64,000 bases of DNA from Crambe crambe (GCA_963924555.1 OZ004584.1:5765001-5829000), one strand, 5' to 3'; numbered from the stretch's first letter, positions 47,139 through 59,261 are shown. The notes: generated from the sequence alone by a model not told the origin. Program-made: numbers and translations.

Positions 47139-47480
47139 CAGGGTTCTACTGGGGGGGGGGGGGGGGGGGGGGAACTTCCCCCCCAAAAACTATTGTACAT
47201 GTCCATTAGCACCCCGTACCCCTGGACATGATGTATCAATCACACATACTCATGAGGTTATGATGCCAGTAGATTAACCATAAAGAGAGAGTGTCTACAT
47301 GTTGCATGTGTAATCTTAATCAACAATTGCAGTTGCTAGCTAAAAGTCATTATTTGCAAGTGGGCATGGTTTGATATCCAAAAGGGTGTGGTTAGGAAAA
47401 AAGTGGGCGTGGCCAAGGCAAAATCCCTTCCCCCCCCCCCCCCCCCCCCCCCCTATTAAAAATTCCTAGATAGAACCCTG
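47139..47480. mobile_element. MITE with CAGGGTTCTA ends and opposed G/C tracts
   Basis: Starts CAGGGTTCTACT followed by about 22 G; ends with about 22 C, then TAAAAATTCCTAGATAGAACCCTG. The G and C runs are the inner part of the inverted repeat. Compare 18256-18569. Confidence 0.7.
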
Positions 47481-48074
47481 CTATGTAATGCCCATAGCTA
47501 GCTATGTATTATGTGTTTAAGAGAGAGATAGTGGCAATAATATTTATACAGACAAGTACTTTTCTACGTATATGTAATACTCTCTGCAAAAAAATGCTGT
47601 GAACAACCACTCCCACATAGCTAATACTGGTCATGTGTAGGGTAAGATATACGTATATGGTGCATGCTGTTGCATTATTAATTTTATCATTATCCTGGCT
47701 GTACAGAGTAGAACTGTCATATTAATTATTAGACATGAGGCATGGCATCATGTGAGCCTATTATGGCTATATTTTTTGTAATTGATTCTGTTGGCGCGAA
47801 TGGAAGATCATTTAGATCATAATTTTTTATGATAAAAGTTTATATTGAGTGTAATACCTGTGAAACACAAAAATAAGTGAAAATTAACTGACATGAGTGG
47901 TGATCATGAACAATTGATATAGATGTAATAGGGAAAAAAAACATCTTAACGAAAAAGGAAAAAAGAGTTCACTGATTTTATCTTCAGATTGGACCACATG
48001 AGGGATGCCGATGTATAGAGACATCCCAGAGTCAGAGGGCTTCATTATTTTGCATGTTGATCTCTCAACAGCGT

Positions 48075-48692
48075 TTAATGGGCAAAGGTAGAGAATCGCC
48101 TCTTGATGTTCTTGGACTGCTCCTTGATTTTCGAGAACATTTTCTTGGCTCCATTCTTTTTCTTCTGTATGGAAGATTCGATGACTACTTGAAAGAGTCC
48201 TTCCACTCCATAGTCAGCAGCTGAGGATTCAGTGTAAGCAACTGCTCCAGTTCTTTCTATGATTTCAAGGAGTTCTTTCTCGCTCTGGGTGCAACAGTCA
48301 CCTCCACAATTGCATTCATTGCTGCACATGGCGTCGCTCTTGCAGCCGGCAATGTAGAAGGGTACCTTAGGGCAATGCTGTTGGAGTTCAGGCAGCCAAA
48401 CCTTCTCCACGTTGTCGAGGGAGGACTGATCTGTGAGATCGAAGCAGATGACTACAGCGTCACAGCCTTTGTAAGTGAGTGCTCGTACTTTTTCAGACTC
48501 GTGGCAACCTGATGTGTCGAGGATGGTGAGGTGACAGTTGCCCAAGCCAGTACGAATTTCAGTTTGGAAATCTTCAAACTGCGTCGGCTCGTAGTAATCG
48601 AGAAACATATTCTCAGTGAGCTTCACGGCAAGAGCGGATTTCCCACAGCCGGAGTCTCCTACCAAGACTACTCGTTTCTTTAGTGAACACAT
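48075..48692 (-). CDS. Rnd-like Rho-family small GTPase (copy B)
   Basis: Intronless, 205 residues, closely matching copy A at 24061-24687 over its full length. It has the same P-loop GDSGCGKS, GCKSD, the Cys-rich insert CSNECNCGGDCC and the basic tail without a CAAX box. At the position equivalent to Gln61 it has Cys (DTSGCHE) instead of Ser, and G5 reads ESSA instead of ECSA. It is three residues shorter just after that. The missing catalytic Gln again predicts a GTP-locked, hydrolysis-poor protein. The effector loop differs (EPTQFEDF against DPTEFDDF), so partners may differ. It is transcribed away from the FERM gene that starts at about 49.0 kb, with about 500 bp between the two start codons. 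Confidence 0.9.
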   Translation of the reverse strand: MCSLKKRVVLVGDSGCGKSALAVKLTENMFLDYYEPTQFEDFQTEIRTGLGNCHLTILDTSGCHESEKVRALTYKGCDAVVICFDLTDQSSLDNVEKVWLPELQQHCPKVPFYIAGCKSDAMCSNECNCGGDCCTQSEKELLEIIERTGAVAYTESSAADYGVEGLFQVVIESSIQKKKNGAKKMFSKIKEQSKNIKRRFSTFAH

Positions 48693-48797
48693 TTTTGCTT
48701 TTTCGTAGTGAGTTTTTGGGTTTCTGATTTCTAGTTCTCCTTTACTAGTTCAGATCGTCAATTGATTTTCTGATTCCTCACTCTGCAGAGTGGCTGC

Positions 48798-48804
48798 TTT
48801 TATA
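48798..48804 (-). promoter_or_regulatory. TATA box of Rnd-like copy B
   Basis: On the minus strand CTATAAAAGCAGCC lies about 105 bp upstream of the ATG, matching the core promoter of copy A. Confidence 0.7.
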
Positions 48805-48861
48805 GTGAATCCTTTTGGTATTTCCCTATGCGTGGAATGTCTAGCTAACCAAATTCAAGAT

Positions 48862-48870
48862 TTCTCGGAA
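48862..48870. promoter_or_regulatory. TTCTCGGAA palindrome upstream of copy B
   Basis: TTCNNNGAA-type site, 58 bp upstream of the TATA box; counterpart of TTCTTGGAA in copy A. Confidence 0.35.
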
Positions 48871-49011
48871 GAACAGCAAGCGGAAATGTCTCTAGCAACT
48901 CAACAGCAACCAATCGTTGTCAAAAAATGTCGGTGGCTACATGTTGGCCTATGAACATGTCACGTGATGTGGGCGGTGCCAGGTACTAGGTAGCGAGCCC
49001 TGCAAAACAAC

Positions 49012-49071
49012 ATGGCCTCCAAGAAAGTGGACGTTTTGCAGCAGAGACCCCAGGCTACACACCTTCGCTGA
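49012..49071 (+). other. Possible upstream ORF in the FERM gene leader
   Basis: AACATGGCC is a good initiation context. The frame encodes 19 codons (MASKKVDVLQQ...) and ends at TGA, out of frame with the main start at 49188. If the leader is transcribed this could dampen translation. It could instead be a real N-terminal exon spliced onward, but no donor in a useful place was seen. Confidence 0.3.
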
Positions 49072-49187
49072 ATTTGGCAGCTGCCTCTGAAGTTGTGCAG
49101 ACAAGCAAGTCCGTACGTAGCAAGCAAGCCTCTTACAGTTGTTTCACACAAAGAAATACAAGTGTTATAAAATATAACCAGTTGGAG

Positions 49188-49298
49188 ATGAGGCGTGGTT
49201 CAGGAGGGAATGCCTTCACCTCTGCTGGGGCGTCTAAGACTGCTTTGCAGTGCAGAGTTAAACTGCTGGATGGGAATGATCTTCTTCTGGATGTGAAT
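49188..49298 (+). CDS. FERM-domain protein, exon 1
   Basis: First recognised coding exon of a band-4.1-superfamily gene. The ATG at 49188 is the first in-frame ATG; the frame is open further 5' but only from a non-ATG codon. It encodes a short Gly/Ser leader, then ALQCRVKLLDGNDLLLDVN, the first two strands of the FERM F1 (ubiquitin-like) lobe. It ends in phase 0 at a GTAAGT donor. The joined exons (49188 to 59359) give about 143 residues covering F1 and the beginning of F2. The remaining F2/F3 lobes and C-terminus lie beyond the recognised exons, probably past the window. FERM proteins link membrane proteins to the actin cortex. The closest subtype (4.1, FRMD or PTPN3/4) cannot be decided from this part. 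Confidence 0.85.
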
Positions 49299-52200
49299 GT
49301 AAGTGGAGAGTTAAAGGAGGGGAGTAGCTTGTCCTTAAACACACACAAGTATTCATGCGTGGCATAGTTTATGTAACACCATTACACAAGACTGAGAGCA
49401 CATCTTATGCCTTTTTCTCTGAAACTTCTTATTATGCATATTGCAATACCTGCTTCCAAGACAGGGTTGATCCATATCAATACAGAATCCTTACTTATTC
49501 CTCCCATTCTTCACACCTTAAATTGGTTGTGACAAGGTCAAATTGCAATTGGGATCTAAATGCCCCCCCCCCCCCCCCCCAAGGCCCTTAGAACAATTTT
49601 GAGTTCATGTCAAGTACAGGGGGCATAAGTATCATCTGTAAAAGAAAATAAACATGATGTGAAATAAAAAATTAAAAATTAGGATAATTATCCATGAATG
49701 GCTCTGAGTAAAGGTATTATGAGTCTTGCATGTACAGTGACATCTAATACTTTAATGGCTTGCAGGAAGGTCTACTGCTGCTGGTGCAGGGAAGCATCAG
49801 CTGAGCTTCTCAGTTTACATAACTATGCAGCTTATGTTTTGATAACCTTTGCATTAGATTGAACCCTTTCCTATATCCAGCAGGAGGGGTTAGACTAGTT
49901 GAATATGATTGTGCTATTAGTATGTACTCCCATTTGGAGATCAATTTAGTGCTATTTTTGAGTTTTCTTGGATCTGGGAATCCTTTCATCATGCAGAGAT
50001 TTTATTACTAATTCTACACATGATTCTGATCAAGTCCTGACAATGTAGATGATCATGCCCACTACTAACTCGATGCACAGCTACATTATCTGTGTCCATG
50101 TCCTGCTCCATTTTCAGTTTTCTACGGTTATGAATGCATGCAAAATTTATAAACTAGTTGCAATAATGATACACAATTATCATTGCACTCTACAAGAAGC
50201 AGCTAGTACTTAAATAATAAACTTGTCTGAGTGCATGTAGGAAGGTATTTGAGATTGTTATGACTTTAGGTTGTTTTCACACTTGCTCAACAGCAACTCC
50301 ACTTAATTAGAACATGCTGTGTGCATAATATTTGCATGATGCGCTGTTGACAGTTTTGACTAGTGACAGGCAATGGCTTATAGCAAGGGGAATTATAGAG
50401 ACTGAGCAGTTCACTATTGAGCATTTGATAGTTTTCGTTCCTCTCCAGCTCAGCTGGCTCCCTTGTGCCCATAGAAATCATACTAAAGCTAAAACTGTGG
50501 CCTTGGGACTGAAATTTGGTGACGGTAGCGTAGAGATAGATTGGTTGCTAATAATGATGTGGTGGATGAAATATTGCATGTACGGTACCTATCTTTTTCA
50601 CTATGAGTGAGACCCTATAGAATGAGTGCTAATTATTGATGTGGTACTAATATCAAGTCATGCACATACTTAAACTGCCTCTTCACTATGAGTAAGACCC
50701 TGTAGAATTGGTTGCTGAATTAAATGCAAACATTTGGGCATGCTCAGTTTACCCAAGAGGTTTTAGGGAATCTTGCAAAAATTGATCATCAGGCATCCGA
50801 CTACTATGCATGCTTGAATTATTGAAATTGCACTCAGATTTGGAAAGTAGAAAAGTAAGCTTTGAAGAGCTAGCTAGTGACTGTTCTAGTATAGTTCTAA
50901 TCTATTAGCATGCCATTCACCTTCTCCGGTGAGATTTTCGCCTCTGTAGAATTTGTGCATGTGCAAGATAAAATTCAAGCCAGCAAAATATACTGTCATA
51001 AAAATGCAATTTTGAGCAAGGATTTAATTCTGCACTGCCAAGCAAATTATGTGTCAACCAACCCCTGCATGTGTGTGGGACTATAGTGATGTGGTTACTG
51101 ATGTGGTTAGTAGTGTATGGCTGGCTCCCTCTATAAAATCGCAGGCAGGCACTCTGGCTAGCCTCTAAATACTAGTTGTGGTCTCTGTGAGGTTTTCAAT
51201 GATAAACTTGATTATAGTGAGCCTTGGACTTTAATGTACACTTTGCCACCACTTAATATCATTAGACCATAAATAAGTTAACCCTAAGGAAAAACTACTG
51301 ATTCCAAAAAAGGAGAAAATTAAGCTCTGATCGAGCCTGGATCCACTCTGATCGAGCCTGGATCCACCATGACATACCCATCTTCCCATGTAACTGACAG
51401 AGGAGTAGCTACCATCAGAATATCTACAATTATTGTGTCCAGTTAAGAGCTTATGCCCCCCCCCCCTTCCAATAACCAAATTAGAAATGTCAACTATTTT
51501 GTACTTATACCAGTTGATCTAACCTAATTCCTTCCCAGGACAAGTTGCAATAATCAGGGAGATCCCAATTTTGATATAATATAATTATGATAGATATTGA
51601 CATGTAAGCATTGCATACTATCACGTCATTGACATGAGTCATTGGATTTTTTCATGTGCTTCAAAGAAAGTTCAACATACTTATGCATCTTATGGTATGC
51701 ACAAGAAGTTAATTAACATGTTTTTTCTATATGTCTCTTGCTAGCTCCAAATTAATTGTCCGTGAATGTTGGCCTCTAAACTTGAAAGGAATAGCAAGAA
51801 TAGTTAGTGGACGGTTCATAGTCCATGTAACCATAAGGAGAAAAAAAATAATCACACTTCTGGCTATAAGTGACTCAATAATATTTGGAAATGGTACAAC
51901 TGTTCCATACATTGGAAGAAAAAATTCTTTTCTTTTCTTTTTTACATTTTAGTTGAGTGTGCATAATAACTGTTACTTTGATTACATGAAAAAGGAACTT
52001 TCTTCAACTTGTGTATGGAATTTCATGAATTTAAAACTTAAGGAAGAGGAAAATAAGTGTAAGGTTACTAAAAGGTCAAAGTATGCTTGACCTGTGTAAA
52101 CTGATCTTGTGGATCAAGAGAATTGCATTTATGAATTGGGTGGATGCTATCATAACTGCATCATAAGAGATTGAAATTAGTATGGACCACTCCCTAGATC

Positions 52201-52893
52201 CATACTTTAAGTTTGTACGTGCCTAGTACCCAGGCCCTGTTGTTATTTTTTTTTGTGTACAAGGCAAATATTAAGCATCATCCATCATTCTATAAGTCAT
52301 CTGGCTACAGAGTTCCAATTCAGATTGGTCATAGCAAGTACTTCAGAAACATTGAAAAATTAAATTCCTGAAATAGACAGCGAGTGACCAGAGTGGATGA
52401 CTGCATGGTGACCAGTGACGTGACCAATAGTCATTTTCACAGTGCAAAAGACAAGTAAAATTAATTTAATACAGTAAAATCTCTAAAAACCGTTTGAGCC
52501 CTTACACTTTTTGGGGGTGGTATTATCGCAGAAGTATGACATAACGTAAAGGTGTTGCTCAACGTTGCAACAATTAGCCCACTTCAAACACAGAGGCTAG
52601 AAACTTCAGGTTCACAAATATGCACCTGCAAGTTACCTCAAGCAACCATGTCCATATGTGGAAATTTTATATCTTGTGCCTCTATCAGCACATGTTCACT
52701 TGCTTTTAAAGTGCATAGCTGTTCCCATTTTGATAGAAAGATGTTAATAGAAGCAACCTTTAGACTGATGTAGTGCCTGCCTTATAGGGAAGTGACTGAA
52801 CATTTCACACCGTTTTATTTCTTTCAAGACATTCTAATTAAAAGCAGCGCAAATAAATTGCATTTAGTTTTTGCTTGAGCCTGCGTAACAGTA

Positions 52894-53043
52894 ATAATGC
52901 ATCAATAATAATGCATCAATAATAATAATGCATCAATAATAATAATGCATCAATAATGATAATGCATCAATAATAATAATACATCAAAATAATAATGCAT
53001 CAAAATAATAATGCATCAATAATAATAATGCATCAATAATAAT
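52894..53043. repeat. ATGCATCAATAATAATA tandem repeat
   Basis: About ten units of 14-18 bp (AATGCATCAATAATAAT), inside intron 1 of the FERM gene. Confidence 0.85.
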
Positions 53044-54644
53044 TATGAGAGAATATCAAACAGTTTTTTTGTTCCGTTTTTGTTAAATTCTGTAAGGCTT
53101 AGATTCGCCTTATTATAACAACTACAACAACAACAACAACATTAGTTTGCTTTTGCTGCATATGCATACATCCCCTGGAGCAATAAAATATGACCCTCAA
53201 TGTTTAATGACATACTTAGGGGTCACTGGGGTGAGGGTATGACCAATTCCAATTCCCTCAAGTACTAGGAAATTCCTGGAAAGTGTTAAACTTTAGTATA
53301 TACATTCAGGAATTTCCCTTCCCCATGGACCTCAAACAATTGTGTATGCACTTAAGGATAAGCACATGATTACTGTCTCATTGAACCACCCATGACTCTC
53401 ATTATTATGGCTTAGAGTGTGACGTGTTGCTTCATAATGGGGCTATTTCCGTCTGAAACAAGCTTATATTCATTGGTTGAAACTATCTTATGAATAGCTT
53501 TAACACAGACTTCAAAAAAAAGTTTTGTATTAGCTGTCATATTCATTGGAAGTCAAGAATCTATACCATTACATCATAATCATGTGTCTTGATGAAATCT
53601 GGGATTTGCTCAAGACTTGATCTCCATTTGGTCCCATCTCCGTATTTTTAATAATTAAAGGAGAGAGAGTGTATTAGGTCATTTCCACCCTATGAGTAGC
53701 TATGCATTATTCATTCAATAATGTGTTTTGCATCCTTAAAAAGTCTTTTTAAAATGTGTGCACTTCCAATTCCTTCCTTCCAGGAACTAAGTACATGTAC
53801 GTACATATAACATAGAGCCTACAATACATATTGTATTGAATGCATGCATACCTTATATATTACTATGCTACAATAATATACATACCCTATTTATCCACTC
53901 ACTCATGTCATGAAGGGTTACAGCTATTTTAGTATTCCAATTTAGAACTTCCTCAAGGTGCACAGACTCACTTCCTTTACATAGCACACACACAGGGATA
54001 CGCAATGAGTTCATAGTTTCTATCTACAGAATAGTTAGTAATCACCAATTGCCCCCTTTGTAATGAATCTTTCGAGGAATTGGAACAGTGGTTATACTAT
54101 ACTTCCTCCATATTGAGCTAAAAAGGAGCATGGGTTTCCTGAAAACAGTGCAGTAAAGAAAATAAGGATGTCCCAGCTTCCCATTGGAGAACTATACCTA
54201 CCATTTAGCAGGTTTGAAAAAACTATAATTATGATTATTACAACTTTTACATATTCTATTGTGTCCTATAATGAGTCCTTGGTTATTTATCAAAGGTGCC
54301 ACCAATGTACTTATTACCAATGTAGCATAAGTTTGTTTTGCATTTTTGTGTTGTTGTTTTATTTTGTTTGTTTGTTTGTTTAGACACAACGTGGAAAATT
54401 TATATCTTGTGCCTCTATTCAACACGTGTTCACAATCTCCCCATCCCTTTTTGTGTTGTTGTTTTGTTTGTTTGGTTGTTTGGTTGTTTATTTGTTTAGT
54501 CTATTAAAAAGGAGGGAGGGGAGAAGGAGAGGAGTGGATTGGGAGAAGAAAAGGAGGAGAAAGGGATGGGGAGATGGGGGCAGGGGAGGGGACATTAGAG
54601 TCATTGATTTCTTTGATAAGCTGGAGGAAATGGCCAGGTCTTGG

Positions 54645-54812
54645 TACAGCAGATTGCAGTAATCTTGCAACAGGAAATCCAAAACTGCAAGACCAAAATT
54701 TACATAGCCTCCTTTCAAGTAGCCCAACTCCAAAGTCATTTGAAAGGAGGCTATGTAAATTTTGGTTTTGCTGTTCTGGATTTCATGTTGCAAGATCACT
54801 GCAATCTGCTGT
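54645..54812. mobile_element. Foldback MITE, ACAGCAGATTGCAGT family (copy B)
   Basis: The ends match 25512-25729 (ACAGCAGATTGCAGTAATC and GATCACTGCAATCTGCTGT). The centre is an almost perfect hairpin: AAATTTACATAGCCTCCTTT and its complement. The frames on both strands here are by-products. Confidence 0.8.
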
Positions 54813-55296
54813 ATGTTATGGTGGAGTACTTTTCAACTGAAATTCTTGAAACCAATAATTAGGGAGGGGGAAAGAGATAAAGAAGGGGAAACAACCATGC
54901 TGTACTCTTTCACCGGATTATTAACTTTTCGGTACTATGTAAATCAAAATTATGATAAACTGGCAGACATCTTAAAGAATGGGTGTCAATTAGAATACCA
55001 GCGTTCTGTAGAGGAATGCAAAAACCCATTATCGGCAATGAGTTTCTTTCTTTAACGCAATTAAAGTTCAGGAAGACAACAAATCTTGATTGGTTTCCTG
55101 TGGCTACATGGTGCCCCACACATTGGAGACGATTAATGTTTATGACATGACTTTTTTATTGAAGTGGTACATGTGGAACCCCTTGACGTGGTGGGACTCC
55201 CACGGTGTAATCTTAGTACTCGGGTCACATTCTTTCACGTCACTGCAATACATCTCTGATCAGGACACTCTTTTTGTATCTAGTAGGTTATGGACT

Positions 55297-55339
55297 TAAT
55301 TACTTGATTTTTCGACAGGGTCAAAAATCAAGTAATTCG
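55297..55339. repeat. Small perfect hairpin
   Basis: TTACTTGATTTTT, an 8-10 base loop, then AAAAATCAAGTAA. Inside intron 1 of the FERM gene; nothing shows a function. Confidence 0.5.
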
Positions 55340-55525
55340 AGTGTCTTATCATGGGTTTCTATATAATATACTGTAGATCCCGTTGGTTGAGGTGTTTAAA
55401 CTACTGACCAATCAGATTGCTTCAGCACAGCTATGTTCAGTAGCCGTACTAGCCCTACATTCATTGAGTGATTGCACTGCATAGTGTCCTCCCATGTTGT
55501 GTTATTTGTCATTCCATTTCTGCAG

Positions 55526-55630
55526 AAGAAGTCAACTGCCCAGAGCACATTTGACCAAGTTCTGCGTCAGTTTGGAATCACAGAGAAGGAGTACTTTGGT
55601 TTTGAATACGAAGATGAACAAAAGAACGCC
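55526..55630 (+). CDS. FERM-domain protein, exon 2
   Basis: 105 bp, phase 0 to phase 0, acceptor TTTCTGCAG and donor GTAAGT. Encodes STFDQVLRQFGITEKEYFGF, which matches the classic F1 motif (FDxVxxxLxLxExxYFGLxF), followed by EYEDEQKNA. Confidence 0.9.
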
Positions 55631-58600
55631 GTAAGTGTCCAAAAATACTTGCACTATGGCTGTCTGGGGTAAGCTTATAGCTGGAGGATGGAGTGTTATG
55701 GCCAGCCAGGGTGATATTGTATTTACACCCAAAGTGCTTGGGTGTATCCAATTTATGTAAAGCTGAGACCCAAGGGTCCGACAGGGAAGAATGATAAGAG
55801 ACTGTCCCCCAGTCCCCCTTGCTATTAGCAATCTGCCTTCCATTAATAAAATATTCACACTGTTTATAAAGCCTTGATCATAAGATGTACACCACACCTG
55901 ACCACTTAGTTCTATGTCTTTAGGTTACTAAGTACATGTTATTAAATTTTGTGTTCAACCAGCTACACAGCTGGCCTACTTATTTATACACCATTCATTA
56001 GTTACTATAGTTACGTGACCTTATATGGTAACTTGGTAAGCGTTGATATAAATCAATCAATCAAAAAGGAAGAAGCCTTTTTTTTTTCAAATGTGAGATA
56101 GATTTAATAGACTATAATTAGATTAAACTTTTTTTTAGTAGTAAAGATCATTTGCAGAAAGAGAAAAGTGTATCGAAATTCACTGCAGGGGTAATTATGA
56201 AAATGTCTGTGTGAAGCTGCAGTTAAATCTAATGGTATGATTCACTGCAGGGGTAATAATAACGGCCAAAAATTGCAGTTTATCACATGCAGCCATTTTC
56301 CTGTTGGTCTGACAAAAAGAAGTGTAGCAGGTGATTAAAATAATCATGCTATGCCGGTCAACTGCAACTTGGCCTTATGATCGATCATTACAGGTGCAGT
56401 TTTAGTCATGCTGACAACTACATACATAGCTGAGTATCGCATAGACTGTACATGTATTTGGGCACTGAAATGATCAGAAGTTGGAGAATAGACCAGAGGT
56501 GACCTGAAGCTCTGAATGCTTGCTCAAAATAACACAGTTATGATTTCTTGTTTGAAATGATAAGGCCAATTTCGTCAATTTTGTTTTGCTATAATATTAG
56601 CAAATAGCTCTAGCTATAATAGGACGAGTATTACTTACTCATCCATTGAGAAACAATTAAATTTTTATGCTTAAATGTATTTATAGTAATTCGAGCTCAG
56701 TAAAAAACTCATTTTCTACTCACATGGGAGGTGCGTAGGAAAGAGAGACAAGAGTTTACATCTATGCATAGTCTTGATTGTAAATAGAGCAGTAATTCGA
56801 GCTTAGTAAATTCTTCTACCAATTATGGGAGGAAGGACAGAAGTGAGATGGCAGCTTGTATCTATGCTTATACTCAATTTCAAGAGGGTTGATAGTCAAT
56901 AAAGCAGTAATTTGAGCCGAGTAAACCCATTCCAAAGCCTTGTTGTATATAGGGATAAAAGTGAGAAAATATTTTCAGCAATTAAACAGCAGCTTGTGAC
57001 ATAGAGATGCACACAAGATCATAAGAGTCTCTGGTGTTCTCTTGTTTCGAGATTTATGTGATCATGCCAGCAATTTGAGCCACAGTATATTCATTCCAAT
57101 TAAGGTTCCTTTAAATTAAATAATATTTATTGAGTCACCTCTAATTAAGGTTCTTCTAATAAAGGCACCTATTTCGCCTGCCTGTGTGAAGTAAAACCTC
57201 CAAATAATTATAGGGAACAAGTGGGGACCAATCATATAGTGATAAAAGGACAAAATCCTTAGGCAGTTCAAAATAAATTACTTGTTTAATTAACGGATTT
57301 CCCTGCCCTATTTTGACAAGAATTGAAATAAATTTAAACTTGTATATCCTCAGTATACTGCTGTTTATCTTTGTATACTAGATCCCATATATTGCTGTTT
57401 CTTTGTATACTAGAATACATGACCATAATAAACATGGTGCATAGTATACTACTGAGGTAGTTTATGTTTTCATCCTGCCTGCCTCTAAGAAAGGAGAAAA
57501 ATCCGTTAAACGAGGAACTACCTTATTGAGAGATTCCATGCAGTTGTACATTAGGGGACAGGGTTGGAGTGAAGTCATATCTCTCTAATCATGTTGCTCT
57601 CCATGGAGACCTATACTCCAACCATAATTCCCCAACCTAACCTCTCGAGTAATGCCATACAAGTAACTTATTGCCTGTTTACAACTGGTTACATACCATA
57701 GATGGAAACACTAAGTACTTGAGCTACACAGCCAGTGATAATTAGTGGACTGTTCTGTTTTCCTGTCCTGGTCAGGCTTCGGAGTTATAATCTTCACTAT
57801 CTATTACATGAGTATTGAAGTTCAAGAGCTTCTTTATAAGCATGGAGTTGTTTACTATGTGAAGCATAGTCCAGAAGGCCTAGGTTTTTTCAACCTCTAA
57901 ATAAAAATTGTGGGGTCAGACTAAAAGGTTAAGATAAAGTTATAGAGATACATATTATTATGACACGTCCTTCAAAGTCATTCAGGTGCACAAGCACACA
58001 GCATTTCTTATTGTTCTATTCTTGCTAGCGTGTGATTGGACTCGTTTACTTGCTTGACTAGGTTTGAAAGAGTGTGGTGATTTGACTAGATAGAATAGTG
58101 ACATCTGGACTCTATGCTTCACTTGTGTGCTTCACTTATGGTGTAGTCTGATAGTTTATTACCATTATCAGAATATTTACCAAATTTCATCTTCGCATTG
58201 AAGGTATTATCCACACTAATAATCATACCCACCCTCCATAATGTCTATAATGATGGTAACTCCACCAGCTTATAAGGTCTTATGTTTCCATCTTTTATGC
58301 CAGCGGGGTAAGAGTCCAGGTGAACTTATGTCTTGCTCAACTTGCTGAATCCATGCAATAAACAGTTGCTAAGCTATGAGACTATTATGGAGGGGGTTAT
58401 CTGATGATCTTATTGCAGGCAAGCAAAATAACAACAGGTGTAGCTGGAACAGTATGTTTATTTGTGACTTTCTTAGTCTGATTTCATAACATAAAGGATG
58501 GAACTGACTAGCAGTGCTTTGTTGACATACCAATCCATCAACCTCAAACTGATACTCTCAACTGTTATACGTATTTCAGTCAAATAACCTATCTTCCTAT

Positions 58601-58790
58601 CGTAAAATGCCAGAAATTCAGATATTAATTTTCCATTCCCTTAATTAAAATATGAATTGTGGAATTCGTCATTTACTTTGAACACATTAACCAGAAATTC
58701 TGAATCAATGCTATTAAATTATCTAAAAAATTAATGATGGGGAATAATTCAGTGTTATAATAATTATAATTATGTCCCTTCTTTCTGTAG
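55631..58790 (+). other. Intron 2 of the FERM gene (3.2 kb)
   Basis: GTAAGT to TTTCTGTAG. Contains about three units of a 110-bp repeat with GCAGTAATTCGAGC(T/C)(T/C)AGTAAA at about 56688-57000, and a short duplication with TTTGTATACTAGA at 57351-57420. No coding sequence recognised. Confidence 0.7.
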
Positions 58791-58833
58791 CAATGGGTGG
58801 ACTTGCAGAAACCATTGAAGAAACAGATAAAGA
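58791..58833 (+). CDS. FERM-domain protein, exon 3
   Basis: 43 bp, acceptor TTTCTGTAG and donor GTGAGT, phase 0 in and phase 1 out. Encodes QWVDLQKPLKKQIK, matching the end of F1 (xWLDxxKxIxKQL) in FERM proteins. Confidence 0.85.
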
Positions 58834-59022
58834 GTGAGTCAATGGCATATTTACTGTAGGTACACACACGACATGATCTGCAAGTGTTATATAGGCAGAT
58901 CAGACATTTATGGCCTCTTAATTTTAATGGCACTCATTCATTCTCATGTTTCGTTGTACCAATGGCTACGTAAGTGTGTGTTAGTTGTGATTTGTGGTGC
59001 TCTTCTTCTTGAAAAATCACAG

Positions 59023-59095
59023 GGACTCCTTTTCGGGTGCTTTTTAGAGTGAAGTACTATCCCTTGGATCCTATGACCCCCCATTCTTCTTGCAG
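59023..59095 (+). CDS. FERM-domain protein, exon 4
   Basis: 73 bp, acceptor AAAAATCACAG and donor GTGAGT, phase 1 in and phase 2 out. Encodes TPFRVLFRVKYYPLDPMTPH, matching the F1-F2 linker FRVKFYPxDP of FERM proteins. Confidence 0.85.
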
Positions 59096-59172
59096 GTGAG
59101 TTTGATAAAGGCCTATAGTTAGATTATTATTAGCATGAACTCTGCAAACGATGTAGAAATTCAGAGCTATTG

Positions 59173-59175
<3 letters not shown>

Positions 59176-59250
<75 letters not shown>
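59176..59250 (+). repeat. (TC)n microsatellite serving as polypyrimidine tract
   Basis: About 37 TC dinucleotides followed directly by CACACACACAG, the acceptor of exon 5. The whole intron between exons 4 and 5 is only 166 bp, so this array is almost half of it. Confidence 0.9.
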
Positions 59251-59252
<2 letters not shown>

Positions 59253-59261
59253 CACACACAG

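Larger units (their letters stand above)
49299..55525 (+). other. Intron 1 of the FERM gene (6.2 kb)
   Basis: Runs from GTAAGT to TTTCTGCAG. It holds a poly-C run (49563), the ATGCATCAATAAT array (52894-53043), a GT-rich and then GGGAGAGG-rich stretch (54340-54600), a foldback MITE (54645-54812) and a small hairpin (55297-55339). No coding sequence recognised. Confidence 0.7.

Noticed and set aside
49074..49187. 5' extension of the FERM reading frame
   Set aside because: Starts only at a TTG codon; no ATG before 49188 in this frame, so treated as leader.
59057..59257. Minus-strand Arg-Glu repeat frame (also 63502-63810)
   Set aside because: Translation of TC/CT microsatellites; the first lies in a FERM gene intron.
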